Made by a program: the position numbers and the translations under genes
NCBI RefSeq assembly: GCF_000172555.1
Contig: NZ_ABOX02000017.1
Span: 1 to 64,000, forward strand
DNA length: 64,000 bases
Source of the DNA: Pedosphaera parvula Ellin514
GTDB lineage: Bacteria > Verrucomicrobiota > Verrucomicrobiia > Limisphaerales > Pedosphaeraceae
Reading direction: 5' to 3'
The notes under the pieces: model-generated
The model's database searches: none
Told to the model about the DNA's origin: nothing
What the model saw: the letters and a program-made list of their open reading frames with translations, nothing else
Shown here: one piece after another, positions 1-8,483 of the stretch
Layout: each line of letters begins with the position of its first letter
Position numbering within the stretch: position 1 is the first letter of the stretch

Positions 1-653
1 TTGTTTTGGTTGTTAGAATTAGAACTGGAACTCGATCCAAGGCCTCGAAATCCTCAGATTTCGTCTCCCACTCCTCGCAGGAATCACCCTAAATCATATT
101 GTCGGAACCCATTTTGTCACATTAATACTCACTTTGGCAATACATATCTTGCTTTCTTTTTATATACAACCTAACTATTTTACACAAAACGCTCTAATTA
201 TTATCCAACATCATACAAACCCAACCATTCGCAAATGAGCAGGGTTCACGCATTTAATTCTCCAACTCTGGCTTTTACGCGATCATGCATCGAAAAATCG
301 TAAATAAATCGGCCGGTTGACCCTGAATCTGCCGCCATATTAACCGTCATCATCCTCTCCGCTCAAAAATCAAACATCGTCACTCGCAAATTCCTCCCTT
401 TCCGCAGCCCTCCGGAGCCCCAAGGGGGCGTCCCAAACCAGCCCTGGGTGGAACCTGGTGGAACCCAGGGTAACCGTTCCTCAATACATTCACATTCTGC
501 CGACATAGTCGGCGCGAGCCCCGCGAGCATCATCCCTCCTGCACGTCACCATTCATTACCATTTCAGAAATCGAAGAAAATACTGCATCTACTCTGGGCC
601 AATGAGCCGATAGCCTTGCCCACAAGAGAAAACTCTGATATCGCCTTACATAC
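1..653. other. Long non-coding stretch at the left edge
   Basis: No convincing gene is visible. A frame is open from base 1 to a stop near 171 on the plus strand and could be the tail of a gene off the left edge, but its translation is not recognisable. Bases 121-310 are AT-rich. A hairpin lies at 442-470 (arms CCCTGGGT and ACCCAGGG) and its loop region repeats the motif GGTGGAACC. The region leads into the TIR remnant at 654. Confidence 0.5.
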
Positions 654-821
654 ATGGAAACCCTGGGTGCAACGGAGCATAAATTCGACGTCTTCCTGTC
701 TCACAGCAGCAAGGATAAACCGACAGTCCACCCACTTTTGCTTAATCGCTACGCCAGTTTTGTTATAAGAGTTTGGTTCGATGTAGAAGAATCGCTTGGC
801 TCACTCCCCGCCATCTGGTAG
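654..821 (+). pseudogene. Truncated TIR-domain remnant
   Basis: An ATG at 654 opens a 55-codon frame that ends in TAG at 819-821. Its product carries two of the hallmark stretches of bacterial TIR domains: KFDVFLSHSSKDKP (strand A and the box-1 loop) at residues 10-23, and a VWFDVEESLGSLPAI segment at residues 40-54, which resembles the usual 'VWFD-E---GDSIPAKI'. The rest of the roughly 130-residue TIR fold, including the region of the catalytic glutamate of NADase TIRs, is missing, so it is probably a decayed or truncated gene. The SEFIR-STAND gene starts 35 bp further on, and its upstream in-frame extension merely reads this DNA in another frame. A short expressed peptide cannot be excluded. 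The TIR assignment is from the visible motifs only. Confidence 0.6.
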
Positions 822-856
822 TCCATAACGCGAACCATCCCAAGGACTCAAAGGGA

Positions 857-3775
857 ATGACCATTAAAGCCTTTATCAGCTACAGTCACGATTCTCCCGC
901 ACACTGCCAGCGAGTGTTGGCACTCAGCACAGCACTGCGAAGAGACCACGGCATCGATGTGGAACTCGATCAATACCACAATGAGGAAATTGTGGATTGG
1001 CCTCGCTGGTGCAAAGAGCAAATGAGTCCCGAGCGTTCGGACTATGTCCTCTGTGTCTGTACTGCCGAGTATTATCGCCGCATCGAAGGTCATGAACGTC
1101 CTGAAAAAGGCAAAGGCGTTTATTGGGAAGGCAGTCTGATGGATGACGAGCTTTACGATGCCAAAGGCAACAGACGGTTTATTCCAGTCTTTTTTGATGA
1201 CGAACCGGACTCAAGTGTTCCTAAAATTCTTCGCGGTTGGACACATTGCCGCCTCCGCAACTTTGCGCTGGAAGACTCCGGATTTGAGCATTTGTTTCGA
1301 ATCATTACCCGCCAGCCAAGCGTTCCAAAACCACCGCTTGGCACTGTCCCTGTTCTACCACCCAAGCCTCCAGCTCAACCTCAACCCATCCCCCAGACCG
1401 CAGCACCAATTCAAATCTTTCCTACTCATCTCCGCCATGGTGCCGAGGAATTATTCGGCCGTGATGAGGAACTGAAACGTTTAGATGACACTTGGAACAA
1501 TCCAAAAATCAACGTGGCCACTTTCGTCGCATTCGGCGGAGTGGGAAAAACCTCGCTTATCTTTGAATGGATGAACCGGCTCATTTCCGATGCCGGTCGC
1601 GGAGCAAAGCGTATTTTCGATTGGTCATTTTACAGCCAGGGAACACGAGAACAAGGTGTCTCCGGCGACGTATTCATTGCCAAGGCACTCGAAGCTTTTG
1701 GCGATCCCGAGATGGCTAGAAGCAACGCCTCACCTTGGGACAAAGGTGCACGACTCGCACACTTGGTAGCCCAGGAAAGAACTCTCTTGGTGCTCGACGG
1801 CTTGGAACCATTGCAATATCCGCCCGGCCCAATGGGCGGCAAGTTAAAAGACCCGGCAGTGGAGATGTTGCTCAAAGGACTGGCTCGAAATAGCCCCGGC
1901 CTCTGCATCGTCACCACTCGCGAAACAGTCACCGACCTGCTTCCCTTTCGAAGCACAACGGCCCCAGAATGGAAACTGGAACATCTCTCCAAGGATGCTG
2001 GTGACGCGTTATTGGAAAAGCTCGGCGTAAAAGGAACCACTGCGGAACGCCAACAACTCAGCTGCGATGTCAACGGCCACGCTCTTACCCTGAATATATT
2101 AGGCAACTACCTAGTGCGTGCGCACGGAGGTGACATTCGCAGACGCGCCCAGGTCAGGTTTGAGAAAGCAGATGCCAACATCCAAAACGGCCACGCTTTC
2201 AAAGCCATGGCCGCCTACGAAACATGGCTTTCGTCCGGTGGCGAAGTCGGCTTGCGCCAACTCGCAGTACTTCGTGCACTCAGTCTCTTCGACCGCCCAG
2301 CAGAAAATAGACTTTTGGAAGTGCTTCGCCAAAGGCCTGGCATTGCGCACTTGACCAAACCGCTAATCGATCTTGATGAAGAAGATTGGAATCTTACCCT
2401 TTCCTCACTCAAGGATGCTGGCCTAGTTTTTATTCAAAGCGACAAATCAACAGTCGATACCCACCCGTTAATTCGCGAATACTTCGCCGCAACAATTCGA
2501 CAAAAGAATCTTGTGGGTTGGCGTGCTGCCCATCGGCTACTTTACGTGCATCTTCGCGACACAACGGAAGATAAATCGCAACCATCCGTGGAGGATCTTC
2601 AACCTCTCTATCAAGCTGTCGTTCACGGTTGCCAAGCAGGACAGGCCCGTGCAGCATGTGATGAGGTTTATGCGGCTCGGATCGCGAGAGGACGTGATCA
2701 CTATAGCATGATGAAACTCGGAACAATTGGAGCTGATTTAGCAGTGGTCTCTTATTTTTTCGATAAGCTGTGGAGTCAACCTGCAGGAGATTTCACCGAA
2801 GTAGCCCAAGCTTGGTTGTACAGTCAGGCTTCTTTTCAACTTAGGGCATTGGGCCGTCTCACTGAAGCTCTTGATCCGATGCGCGCCGGCTTACAGATGC
2901 GAATAAAACAAGAGGATTGGGTGAACGCAGCGAGATGTGCCATTAACGTTAGCGAACTCGAGATGTGTTTCGGCGACATAATGGGTGCAATGAGAGATTC
3001 TAAGCAATCCGTCAACTTTGCGAATCGTAGTAAAAATTCATTTCAAATAATCCGTTCATCCACTTCATGGGCCAACGCCGTTCATCAATCTGGCAACCAA
3101 GCAACCGCCCTAACGCTCTTCAAAGAGGCCGAAGACATGCAAGCGAAGCGCCAACCTAAGTATCCACTCTTGTATTCGTTATCCAGTTTCGAATACTGCG
3201 ATCTACTCCACGTTGATGCTGAAAGAGTTGCTTGGAAAATTATCACCAATGGGACACAAAAAACCACGCTCCAGCTAATTGGACGTTGCCGCGAGGTTGA
3301 GGAGAGAAGCCAAAGGATACTTACTTGGCGCGCCCCCAACGACTCACTTCTCGACATCGCTCTCGACCATCTCACTTTCGGGCGTGCCTCACTCTATCGT
3401 GCGGCTCTCGAGAATTCAGCAACTAGCAAACTGGAATCGGGATTTATCGTGCCTCACCAACACCTTTCCACTGCTGTTGACTGCCTCCGTCGTGCTGGCC
3501 AGCAACATCACCTTCCAAGCGGCCTTCTGTCCCGCTCCCTTCTGCGCTTTCTTGAAAATGATGCCGAAGGCGCGCGCGCCGATTTAGAAGAAGCCTGGGA
3601 AATCGCCGAACGCGGCCCCATGCGCCTCCACATGGCAGACATCCACCTCCATCGCGCCCGCCTCTTCCGTGACAAAACCTCTCTGATCGAAGCCCGCAAA
3701 CTCATCGAACAATGCGGCTATTGGCGTCGCAAAGAAGAGTTGGAAGACGCCGAAGAAGCCGCGAAGAACTGGTAA
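857..3775 (+). CDS. SEFIR-domain STAND NTPase (NLR-like, putative defence protein)
   Basis: A 972-residue protein with three parts. Residues 1-145 form a SEFIR/TIR-like domain (FISYSHDSPAHCQRV near the start, then VELDQYHNEE and VYWEGSLM). A proline-rich linker follows at about 160-190. Residues about 200-500 form a STAND/NB-ARC-type NTPase with a FGRDEEL entry motif, Walker A GGVGKTS at 227 and Walker B LLVLDG near 310. The last 450 residues are helical and resemble TPR arrays. In this family the NTPase and repeat parts sense a trigger and the SEFIR domain is the effector; single-gene SEFIR systems are known anti-phage defences. ATG 857 was chosen because AAGGA lies 10 nt upstream and the domain begins at once; a longer frame from 773 adds residues that overlap the TIR remnant. 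No partner gene is visible. The defence role is inferred. Confidence 0.85.
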   Translation: MTIKAFISYSHDSPAHCQRVLALSTALRRDHGIDVELDQYHNEEIVDWPRWCKEQMSPERSDYVLCVCTAEYYRRIEGHERPEKGKGVYWEGSLMDDELYDAKGNRRFIPVFFDDEPDSSVPKILRGWTHCRLRNFALEDSGFEHLFRIITRQPSVPKPPLGTVPVLPPKPPAQPQPIPQTAAPIQIFPTHLRHGAEELFGRDEELKRLDDTWNNPKINVATFVAFGGVGKTSLIFEWMNRLISDAGRGAKRIFDWSFYSQGTREQGVSGDVFIAKALEAFGDPEMARSNASPWDKGARLAHLVAQERTLLVLDGLEPLQYPPGPMGGKLKDPAVEMLLKGLARNSPGLCIVTTRETVTDLLPFRSTTAPEWKLEHLSKDAGDALLEKLGVKGTTAERQQLSCDVNGHALTLNILGNYLVRAHGGDIRRRAQVRFEKADANIQNGHAFKAMAAYETWLSSGGEVGLRQLAVLRALSLFDRPAENRLLEVLRQRPGIAHLTKPLIDLDEEDWNLTLSSLKDAGLVFIQSDKSTVDTHPLIREYFAATIRQKNLVGWRAAHRLLYVHLRDTTEDKSQPSVEDLQPLYQAVVHGCQAGQARAACDEVYAARIARGRDHYSMMKLGTIGADLAVVSYFFDKLWSQPAGDFTEVAQAWLYSQASFQLRALGRLTEALDPMRAGLQMRIKQEDWVNAARCAINVSELEMCFGDIMGAMRDSKQSVNFANRSKNSFQIIRSSTSWANAVHQSGNQATALTLFKEAEDMQAKRQPKYPLLYSLSSFEYCDLLHVDAERVAWKIITNGTQKTTLQLIGRCREVEERSQRILTWRAPNDSLLDIALDHLTFGRASLYRAALENSATSKLESGFIVPHQHLSTAVDCLRRAGQQHHLPSGLLSRSLLRFLENDAEGARADLEEAWEIAERGPMRLHMADIHLHRARLFRDKTSLIEARKLIEQCGYWRRKEELEDAEEAAKNW

Positions 3776-3966
3776 CGACACTACCACCTGGACTCCGCAA
3801 CAATCCCGGATTCGGCCACACCATGATCTCTTTCGAACACGGCACTAACTACACAAGTCGAAAAACCGCATAGCGCCTGTTGATCTGCGAAAGACCTCCA
3901 TTACTAAAACAACCCACGATGGGAATCACGCGACAAATCCAATCCAACCAGAAAATACCCGACGTT

Positions 3967-4009
3967 CTCCCCCTCTCCCCTTGCAATGGGAGAGGGCCGG
4001 GGTGAGGGA
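3967..4009. repeat. Dispersed intergenic repeat of the CCCTCACCCC...CCCTCTCCC type
   Basis: The block runs from a CCCCCTCTCCCC arm to GGGAGAGGGCCGGGG followed by GTGAGGG, so it can fold on itself. Read on the minus strand it encodes the string PHPGPLPLQGERG, a familiar false-peptide signature of a promiscuous intergenic repeat found in many bacterial genomes. Function unknown. Confidence 0.6.
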
Positions 4010-4082
4010 AAATGCGCCCAAACTTTCCATCGCTTTGGGAACCCCGATTACTCGACAAACGCAAACTCGACGTATCGTTCCC

Positions 4083-4114
4083 CATCTGCGTTCATCGGCG
4101 TCCATCTGCGGTCA
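4083..4114 (+). repeat. Copy 1 of the 'TCCATCYGYGGTTA' dispersed repeat
   Basis: Contains internally repeated CATCTGCG / CATCGGCG / CATCTGCGG units. It is similar to the blocks at 8441, 10249 and 12323, always in the same orientation. Confidence 0.6.
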
Positions 4115-4216
4115 CGCCTCCAATTTCGAGCTTGGCTCTTATCCGTAGACGGCAATCAGAAATTGCCAGGCGTTTGTGGTTACCTCATAATAACACCATC
4201 GAGAGGAAACAAAATT

Positions 4217-4663
4217 ATGGGAACAAACACTATCCGACTTCACCGAGTGCTCCGTGCGACTCCAGAGCGAATCTATCGGGCATTCTTGGATGCCGACGCA
4301 TTGGCTAAATGGCTTCCACCTAACGGATTCACCTGCAAGGTTCACCACTTGGAAGCCAAGGTCGGTGGCTCCCACAAAATGTCGTTCACAAATTTTACCA
4401 CCGGACACGGCCACTCCTTTGGCGGAACATATCTTGAACTGGTACCGCACGAACGCATTCGCTACTCGGACAAATTCGACGACGCGAACTTGCCAGGGGA
4501 AATGCAGGTGACAATCACCCTCAAAAAGGTATCCGTCGGGACTGAGCTGAACATCGTTCAAGACGGTGTGCCCGATGTCATTCCCCCTGAGGCTTGCTAC
4601 CTCGGGTGGCAGGAATCACTCATCCTGCTTGCAAAACTTGTCGAGGCTGAGATTCCAGATTAG
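4217..4663 (+). CDS. SRPBCC (AHSA1-like) domain protein
   Basis: A 148-residue protein that is one START/SRPBCC fold of the AHSA1 (activator of Hsp90 ATPase homologue) type. The N-terminus RVLRATPERIYRAFLDADAL and the following KWLPPNGF are typical of the first strand, helix and W-P loop of this family, and the C-terminal helix (GWQESLILLAKLVE) closes the ligand cavity. Such proteins bind hydrophobic ligands in the cytoplasm; the ligand here is unknown. ATG 4217 is preceded by GAGAGGA about 10 nt upstream, which decides the start against the much longer open frame from 3986, whose first part is repeat DNA. It stands alone and the flanking genes give no functional hint. Confidence 0.85.
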   Translation: MGTNTIRLHRVLRATPERIYRAFLDADALAKWLPPNGFTCKVHHLEAKVGGSHKMSFTNFTTGHGHSFGGTYLELVPHERIRYSDKFDDANLPGEMQVTITLKKVSVGTELNIVQDGVPDVIPPEACYLGWQESLILLAKLVEAEIPD

Positions 4664-4873
4664 CGCGAAGTAGGACGAAAGGAATTCGGCTTGTTGTGTA
4701 GAATCAAAAGGTCGTAGGCTGAAGGCGAGGGCGAAGCCCGAATCCACTGAACCACCTATGAACTTCGCGAAGCGAAAAGAATCCACATCTCCCAACCCTC
4801 GCGCTCCAGCCACAGTCCACGCATTCCGTGGCCAGAATCCACTGAGCTTGACTCGTTCGACAAATAGGCCGCT

Positions 4874-5500
4874 ATGATGTCACCGAGTTTATTAAGGATA
4901 GCCAAGCTCAGAACTAAGGACCTCTTAGCCCTCCTGATTTTTGGGTGCTTCCTGTGCCTTCTCGGACTGGCAGTCCTCTCAGTAATGCCGCCAAAAGGCG
5001 CTTATTTGATCGAGCAAATGGACAGCGGTATTGGAGTATTTGTTACGGGAGCATCATTGTTGTTGTCGCTACTAGGTCTCGGATTTCTGAAGTCAAAGCA
5101 GGCCGCTCATTCAGATCGGTTCGTAATCTTCTCCGGGTTCGTCGTCTCGCTTGTACCAGCAGCGTGCATACTCTGGACTTTTTTAAGTGCATGGTTTGCC
5201 CCGCTCCCTTACCACGTTTACGCAAGCGACGCAAAGCGCATCGCCGCAGGCATGACTAAGGCACAGGTTGTCCAGAAGATTGGATCGCCTAGAGGTTCGT
5301 CGGTGGGTGAGCACAAGATGCGGCTTACCTATGATTTGCAGATCGCGTGGGGAAGCTCCGGTCGGCAGTTCTTTGTGGATTTCATCGACGACAAGGTCGT
5401 CTCTGCGAAAATTGTGCGTTATGGGGGAGAAGTGGATGATGATTTTTTTGTAAGTGATGCTGTTAAAGATTTGATAAAAGGAAAGGCGCTGAACAGATGA
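4874..5500 (+). CDS. Three-TM membrane protein with a SmpA/BamE-like tail
   Basis: A 208-residue protein with predicted membrane segments at about 17-37, 53-72 and 83-108, followed by a soluble tail of about 100 residues. The tail begins with RIAAGMTKAQVVQKIGSPRG, which resembles the 'GMT..QV...G.P' turn of small SmpA/OmlA (BamE-like) folds, and continues as beta strands (RLTYDL, QFFVDFIDDKVVSAKIV). A membrane-anchored sensor or scaffold is possible, but the function is unknown. The start is one of two consecutive ATG codons; no clear Shine-Dalgarno is visible. The gap before it (4664-4873) holds no gene but two GAATCCACTGA repeats and short palindromes. Confidence 0.65.
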   Translation: MMSPSLLRIAKLRTKDLLALLIFGCFLCLLGLAVLSVMPPKGAYLIEQMDSGIGVFVTGASLLLSLLGLGFLKSKQAAHSDRFVIFSGFVVSLVPAACILWTFLSAWFAPLPYHVYASDAKRIAAGMTKAQVVQKIGSPRGSSVGEHKMRLTYDLQIAWGSSGRQFFVDFIDDKVVSAKIVRYGGEVDDDFFVSDAVKDLIKGKALNR

Positions 5501-5749
5501 AGCCGCTTCCAAATCGACAGTTGAAGCACTCAAAGTCGAACAAGTCGGGTGCACCGATCCTTATCCGCTAGTCACCGTAGCACCGTCACTCTGAACATGA
5601 ACTTTCCAGCTTCAGTTTCTCTCCCCACCCGCACGCGGCATCAATCGCACCTATGCCTAACCATGCTCATCCCGCAACGGGTTCCAATTGGCACGAATGC
5701 ACTTCCGCCCAACAACCACAAATGTAAGTCACCCCTAAACAAAATTCCC

Positions 5750-6625
5750 ATGCGCCAATCAGTATTCAGAATTATTCTAACGGTGACATTTACTATGCTT
5801 ATTTTCACCGCTGCCCTCGCTGAACCAATCACGAACCGAATCACCGTCACAGTACGTGGAACCGGCCCGGACATCGTGCTGATTCCCGGCCTCGCCTCCT
5901 CCAACGCCGTCTGGGACGCCATCGCCAAACACCTCGAAGGACGTTACCGCCTCCACATCATTCAAGTCGCAGGCTTCGCCGGTGCCCCTCCGAATGCGAA
6001 CGCCCAAGGACCTGTCGTCCAGCCAACTGTCGATGCCATCAACACCTATATCAAAACCAACCAACTGACCGCCCCAAAAGTGATCAGTCATTCGCTCGGC
6101 GGATTGATGGCCTTAATGCTCGCCTCCCAACGTCCTGAAGACGCCAGCAAACTCTTGATTGTAGACTCACTTCCCTTCTTCAGCGTGTTGAACGGTGTCA
6201 ACAATGTTGAGGACGCCAAGCCCCGTGCTGCTGCCATGCGCGACACCATCCTGGCCCAAACTCAAAAAGACTACGCGCAAAGCCAAACCAATGTACTGCG
6301 CTTCATGGTCAAGTCGCCGGAGGGTCTCAAGACCACTGCCGCCTGGGCTGTCGCTTCCGACAAATCCGTCGTGGCTCGCGCCTTATACGAACTCATGACC
6401 ATCGACATGCGCCCCCAATTGCCTCAAATAAAGATCCCCGTAACCATTCTCTACCCTTGGGATTCCTCAACTGGCTTTCCACAAGCCATGGTGGACAACC
6501 TCTATCAAAAAAGCTTCGCCTCCCTCCCCAACAAAAAACTGATCCGCATCGACAACTCCCTACACTTCATCATGCTCGACCAACCCGACCAGTTTCTAAA
6601 ACAAGTGGACGCATTCCTGAAGTAA
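5750..6625 (+). CDS. Exported alpha/beta-fold hydrolase
   Basis: A 291-residue protein with a signal peptide (residues 1-24, ending in TAALAEP) and a compact alpha/beta-hydrolase domain. Visible catalytic elements are the oxyanion stretch LIPGLASS (44-51), the nucleophile elbow SHSLGG with Ser115, a candidate acid in YPWDSS, and the catalytic histidine in NSLHFIMLD near the C-terminus. It therefore probably acts on an ester- or amide-type substrate in the periplasm or outside; the substrate cannot be deduced. The frame is open from 5549, but the signal peptide begins at ATG 5750, so the shorter start is chosen. Confidence 0.85.
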   Translation: MRQSVFRIILTVTFTMLIFTAALAEPITNRITVTVRGTGPDIVLIPGLASSNAVWDAIAKHLEGRYRLHIIQVAGFAGAPPNANAQGPVVQPTVDAINTYIKTNQLTAPKVISHSLGGLMALMLASQRPEDASKLLIVDSLPFFSVLNGVNNVEDAKPRAAAMRDTILAQTQKDYAQSQTNVLRFMVKSPEGLKTTAAWAVASDKSVVARALYELMTIDMRPQLPQIKIPVTILYPWDSSTGFPQAMVDNLYQKSFASLPNKKLIRIDNSLHFIMLDQPDQFLKQVDAFLK

Positions 6626-7081
6626 TGTTGTCGTGATTTTTTCCTAACCAGAATGTCATCAGAACCAGGAACCAACCCGCGACGTTGAACACGGTCAGGT
6701 TCATGGAAAGATGCATGCCTCCTTGTCCTGTTCCCCTCTTTGCCTGCAAAACCAACCATGCTCTCGAAACACTCCGCCGAGACTCAGGAACAAACTGCGA
6801 TCTCCGAAGGTCCAGCGGACCGCAATGTTTATAGTTCCCGATCAAAAAATAAATCCGCTTCGGCCCGTGACTCCAAACAACTCAACGCATGCAATCGAAG
6901 CGGCACCGCCCGCACAATCTACATTTTCCTTATTTTGCCGACCGCCTTGCCGTCGCTGAACCGCGGGCAAATGTCCCTTGGAAATATTTCCGGCTACCCG
7001 CCACGCAATCTTGCAAACCGTCACCAGTCTCCTCAGAAAGCATGAACAATCAATCACCGCTGAAAACTGAAAACTTACCGC
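6626..7081. other. Gap between convergent genes
   Basis: No convincing gene is present; the short frames here have no recognisable product. It contains a small palindrome (GGTCC AGC GGACC, around 6810-6825) and, at its right end beside the stop of the pseudopilin gene, a TGAAAACTGAAAACT tandem repeat (7061-7075). Confidence 0.5.
7061..7075. repeat. TGAAAACTGAAAACT short tandem repeat
   Basis: Two copies of an 8-bp unit (second one short by a base) just beyond the 3' end of the pseudopilin gene. Another of the short repeat types that sit at gene borders in this window. Confidence 0.4.
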
Positions 7082-7876
7082 TCAGTTCGTCCACAACGAA
7101 CAGCCACGATTAACATCACCTGTCCATCCCAATCCACCCCTGCTATCAGGATCACACCACAATAATGTTGGCGGGGATCCTGCCGTGTCGTTTTTAACCT
7201 CTTCCTGCTGGTACGTCTCAAATTTGATGAATTGCGACCGCCCATCATAACCAAGCACAATACAGCCTTTAACATGTCGGCGACTCGGCCCATTCGACTG
7301 GTCGGGTTGATTGGCACCATCGTTATACACACCCGCATCCTCGTCGTTGGGCTCCCACATCATATACGAAGCAGGCGCCATGGAACCCATTTTATGAACC
7401 GTCGGAAGCGGTGGGGTTTTATGATATCCCATGCTCGCCCCATTCATCACATAGGTGGACAACTTGTCGAGACGCGCAGCAAAAGTTGTGGTATTGGTCT
7501 TTTCAGTCGGACAGCGATAAACCCGCCAGTTCTTCCCCACATAGGCCCAAAGTAAACCGCCCTGATAAGCATTTTCCGGCGGATTCGAAAGCGCAGGTGG
7601 GTTTCCTCCCACGGGGGCATAGAGCCAGCCGGCATTCAGGCCGCCCCAGTTTGGAAACACAGCGAAATCATTATTATCCAGGGAATACATGTGGGCGGCC
7701 AGGCCAATTTGCTTTTGTTGACTCAAGCATTGGGTGCGCAAAGCCGCCATTTTGGCATTGCTCAACGCCGGCAATAAAAGGCCGGCCAGAATGGCAATGA
7801 TTGCAATAACGACCAGGAGTTCAATCAAGGTAAAACCTGTGCGGTGGGTATGGAGCTTCTGCTTCTGCTTTTTCAT
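7082..7876 (-). CDS. H-X9-DG type pseudopilin-like exported protein
   Basis: A 264-residue protein with a type IV prepilin leader: basic N-terminus, cleavage/methylation site G14|FTLIE with Glu at +5, then a hydrophobic helix ([19 protein letters not shown]). The C-terminal part contains [13 protein letters not shown], that is His, nine residues, Asp-Gly, the H-X9-DG signature of a large family in Planctomycetes, Verrucomicrobia and Lentisphaerae. Such proteins are processed by prepilin peptidase and sit in the inner membrane or in pseudopilus-like assemblies. No other secretion or pilus gene is nearby, so it is an orphan, as is common for this family. No Shine-Dalgarno is visible before ATG 7876. 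Confidence 0.9.
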   Translation of the reverse strand: MKKQKQKLHTHRTGFTLIELLVVIAIIAILAGLLLPALSNAKMAALRTQCLSQQKQIGLAAHMYSLDNNDFAVFPNWGGLNAGWLYAPVGGNPPALSNPPENAYQGGLLWAYVGKNWRVYRCPTEKTNTTTFAARLDKLSTYVMNGASMGYHKTPPLPTVHKMGSMAPASYMMWEPNDEDAGVYNDGANQPDQSNGPSRRHVKGCIVLGYDGRSQFIKFETYQQEEVKNDTAGSPPTLLWCDPDSRGGLGWTGDVNRGCSLWTN

Positions 7877-8483
7877 AACATGGCTATCAATGTGTTGCTA
7901 TACGACTCCACGGCACATGACACTACATGCTGGGGCGTAGCCAGTATCTGGGGTTCATGGCTATAAAGATGGATGTGTTAGTACTTCGGGTCAATAAAAA
8001 TTACCGTTCTTAATCTTACAAAAGTTGATTAAAATGCCTCAGTTTCCGAACTGTGGTTTTATTTCTTAAGCACAGTGTCAAGATGCGCCCGATGTCGAAT
8101 TGACTCATCCCGTTACCTCCGCTGGCATCATCGACCAACTTGGATTTCGCATCGGCCAGATGAGGTCTGCATTCTTTGGAGCGCGGCAGGATGATGCGGA
8201 CAGGAAGGAAGTCTCACTCAAGAGGCAAATTGCAACGCATCCAATGTTGGCAAAAAAATTCGGGCAAATCACAAAATTTTATCTTTTCTTCTCGACGTTA
8301 AATTTGGATCTCCCGTGGACGGGTTGATTACGAGAACACTATTAATTTAAATCTCCATAATGTCAATAGATTTAGTTATGTTATTTTACGTAGCTGTGGA
8401 TTAACTGTTTACATCACCGACATTCGTTGACTTCCCTCCTTATCCGCGTCCATCCGCATCCATCTGCGGTTACCTCCTCTTAA
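7877..8483. other. Long intergenic region
   Basis: About 600 bp with no convincing gene; a 75-codon frame starting with TTG at 8100 has no recognisable product. The left part must hold the pseudopilin promoter (minus strand). The right end holds copy 2 of the 'TCCATCYGYGGTTA' repeat, directly behind the stop of the glycosidase gene. Bases 8320-8400 are AT-rich. Confidence 0.5.
8441..8474 (+). repeat. Copy 2 of the 'TCCATCYGYGGTTA' dispersed repeat
   Basis: Reads TATCCGCG TCCATCCGCA TCCATCTGCG GTTACC in blocks, with a ten-base periodicity. It lies nine bases beyond the stop codon of the minus-strand glycosidase gene. Confidence 0.65.

Larger units (their letters stand above)
3776..4216. other. 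Intergenic region with two dispersed repeats
   Basis: No gene is seen. The stretch contains a CTCACCCC/CCTCTCCC-type repeat (3967-4009) and a copy of the 'tccatctgcggt' repeat (4083-4114), which are listed separately. The promoter of the SRPBCC gene presumably lies here, but no clear -35/-10 pair was identified. Confidence 0.5.

Noticed and set aside
448-768. 106-codon plus-strand frame upstream of the TIR remnant
   Set aside because: Composition is not protein-like, no motif is seen, and it overlaps the TIR remnant in another frame.
8100-8327. 75-codon frame in the gap before the glycosidase gene
   Set aside because: TTG start, no ribosome-binding site, no recognisable product.
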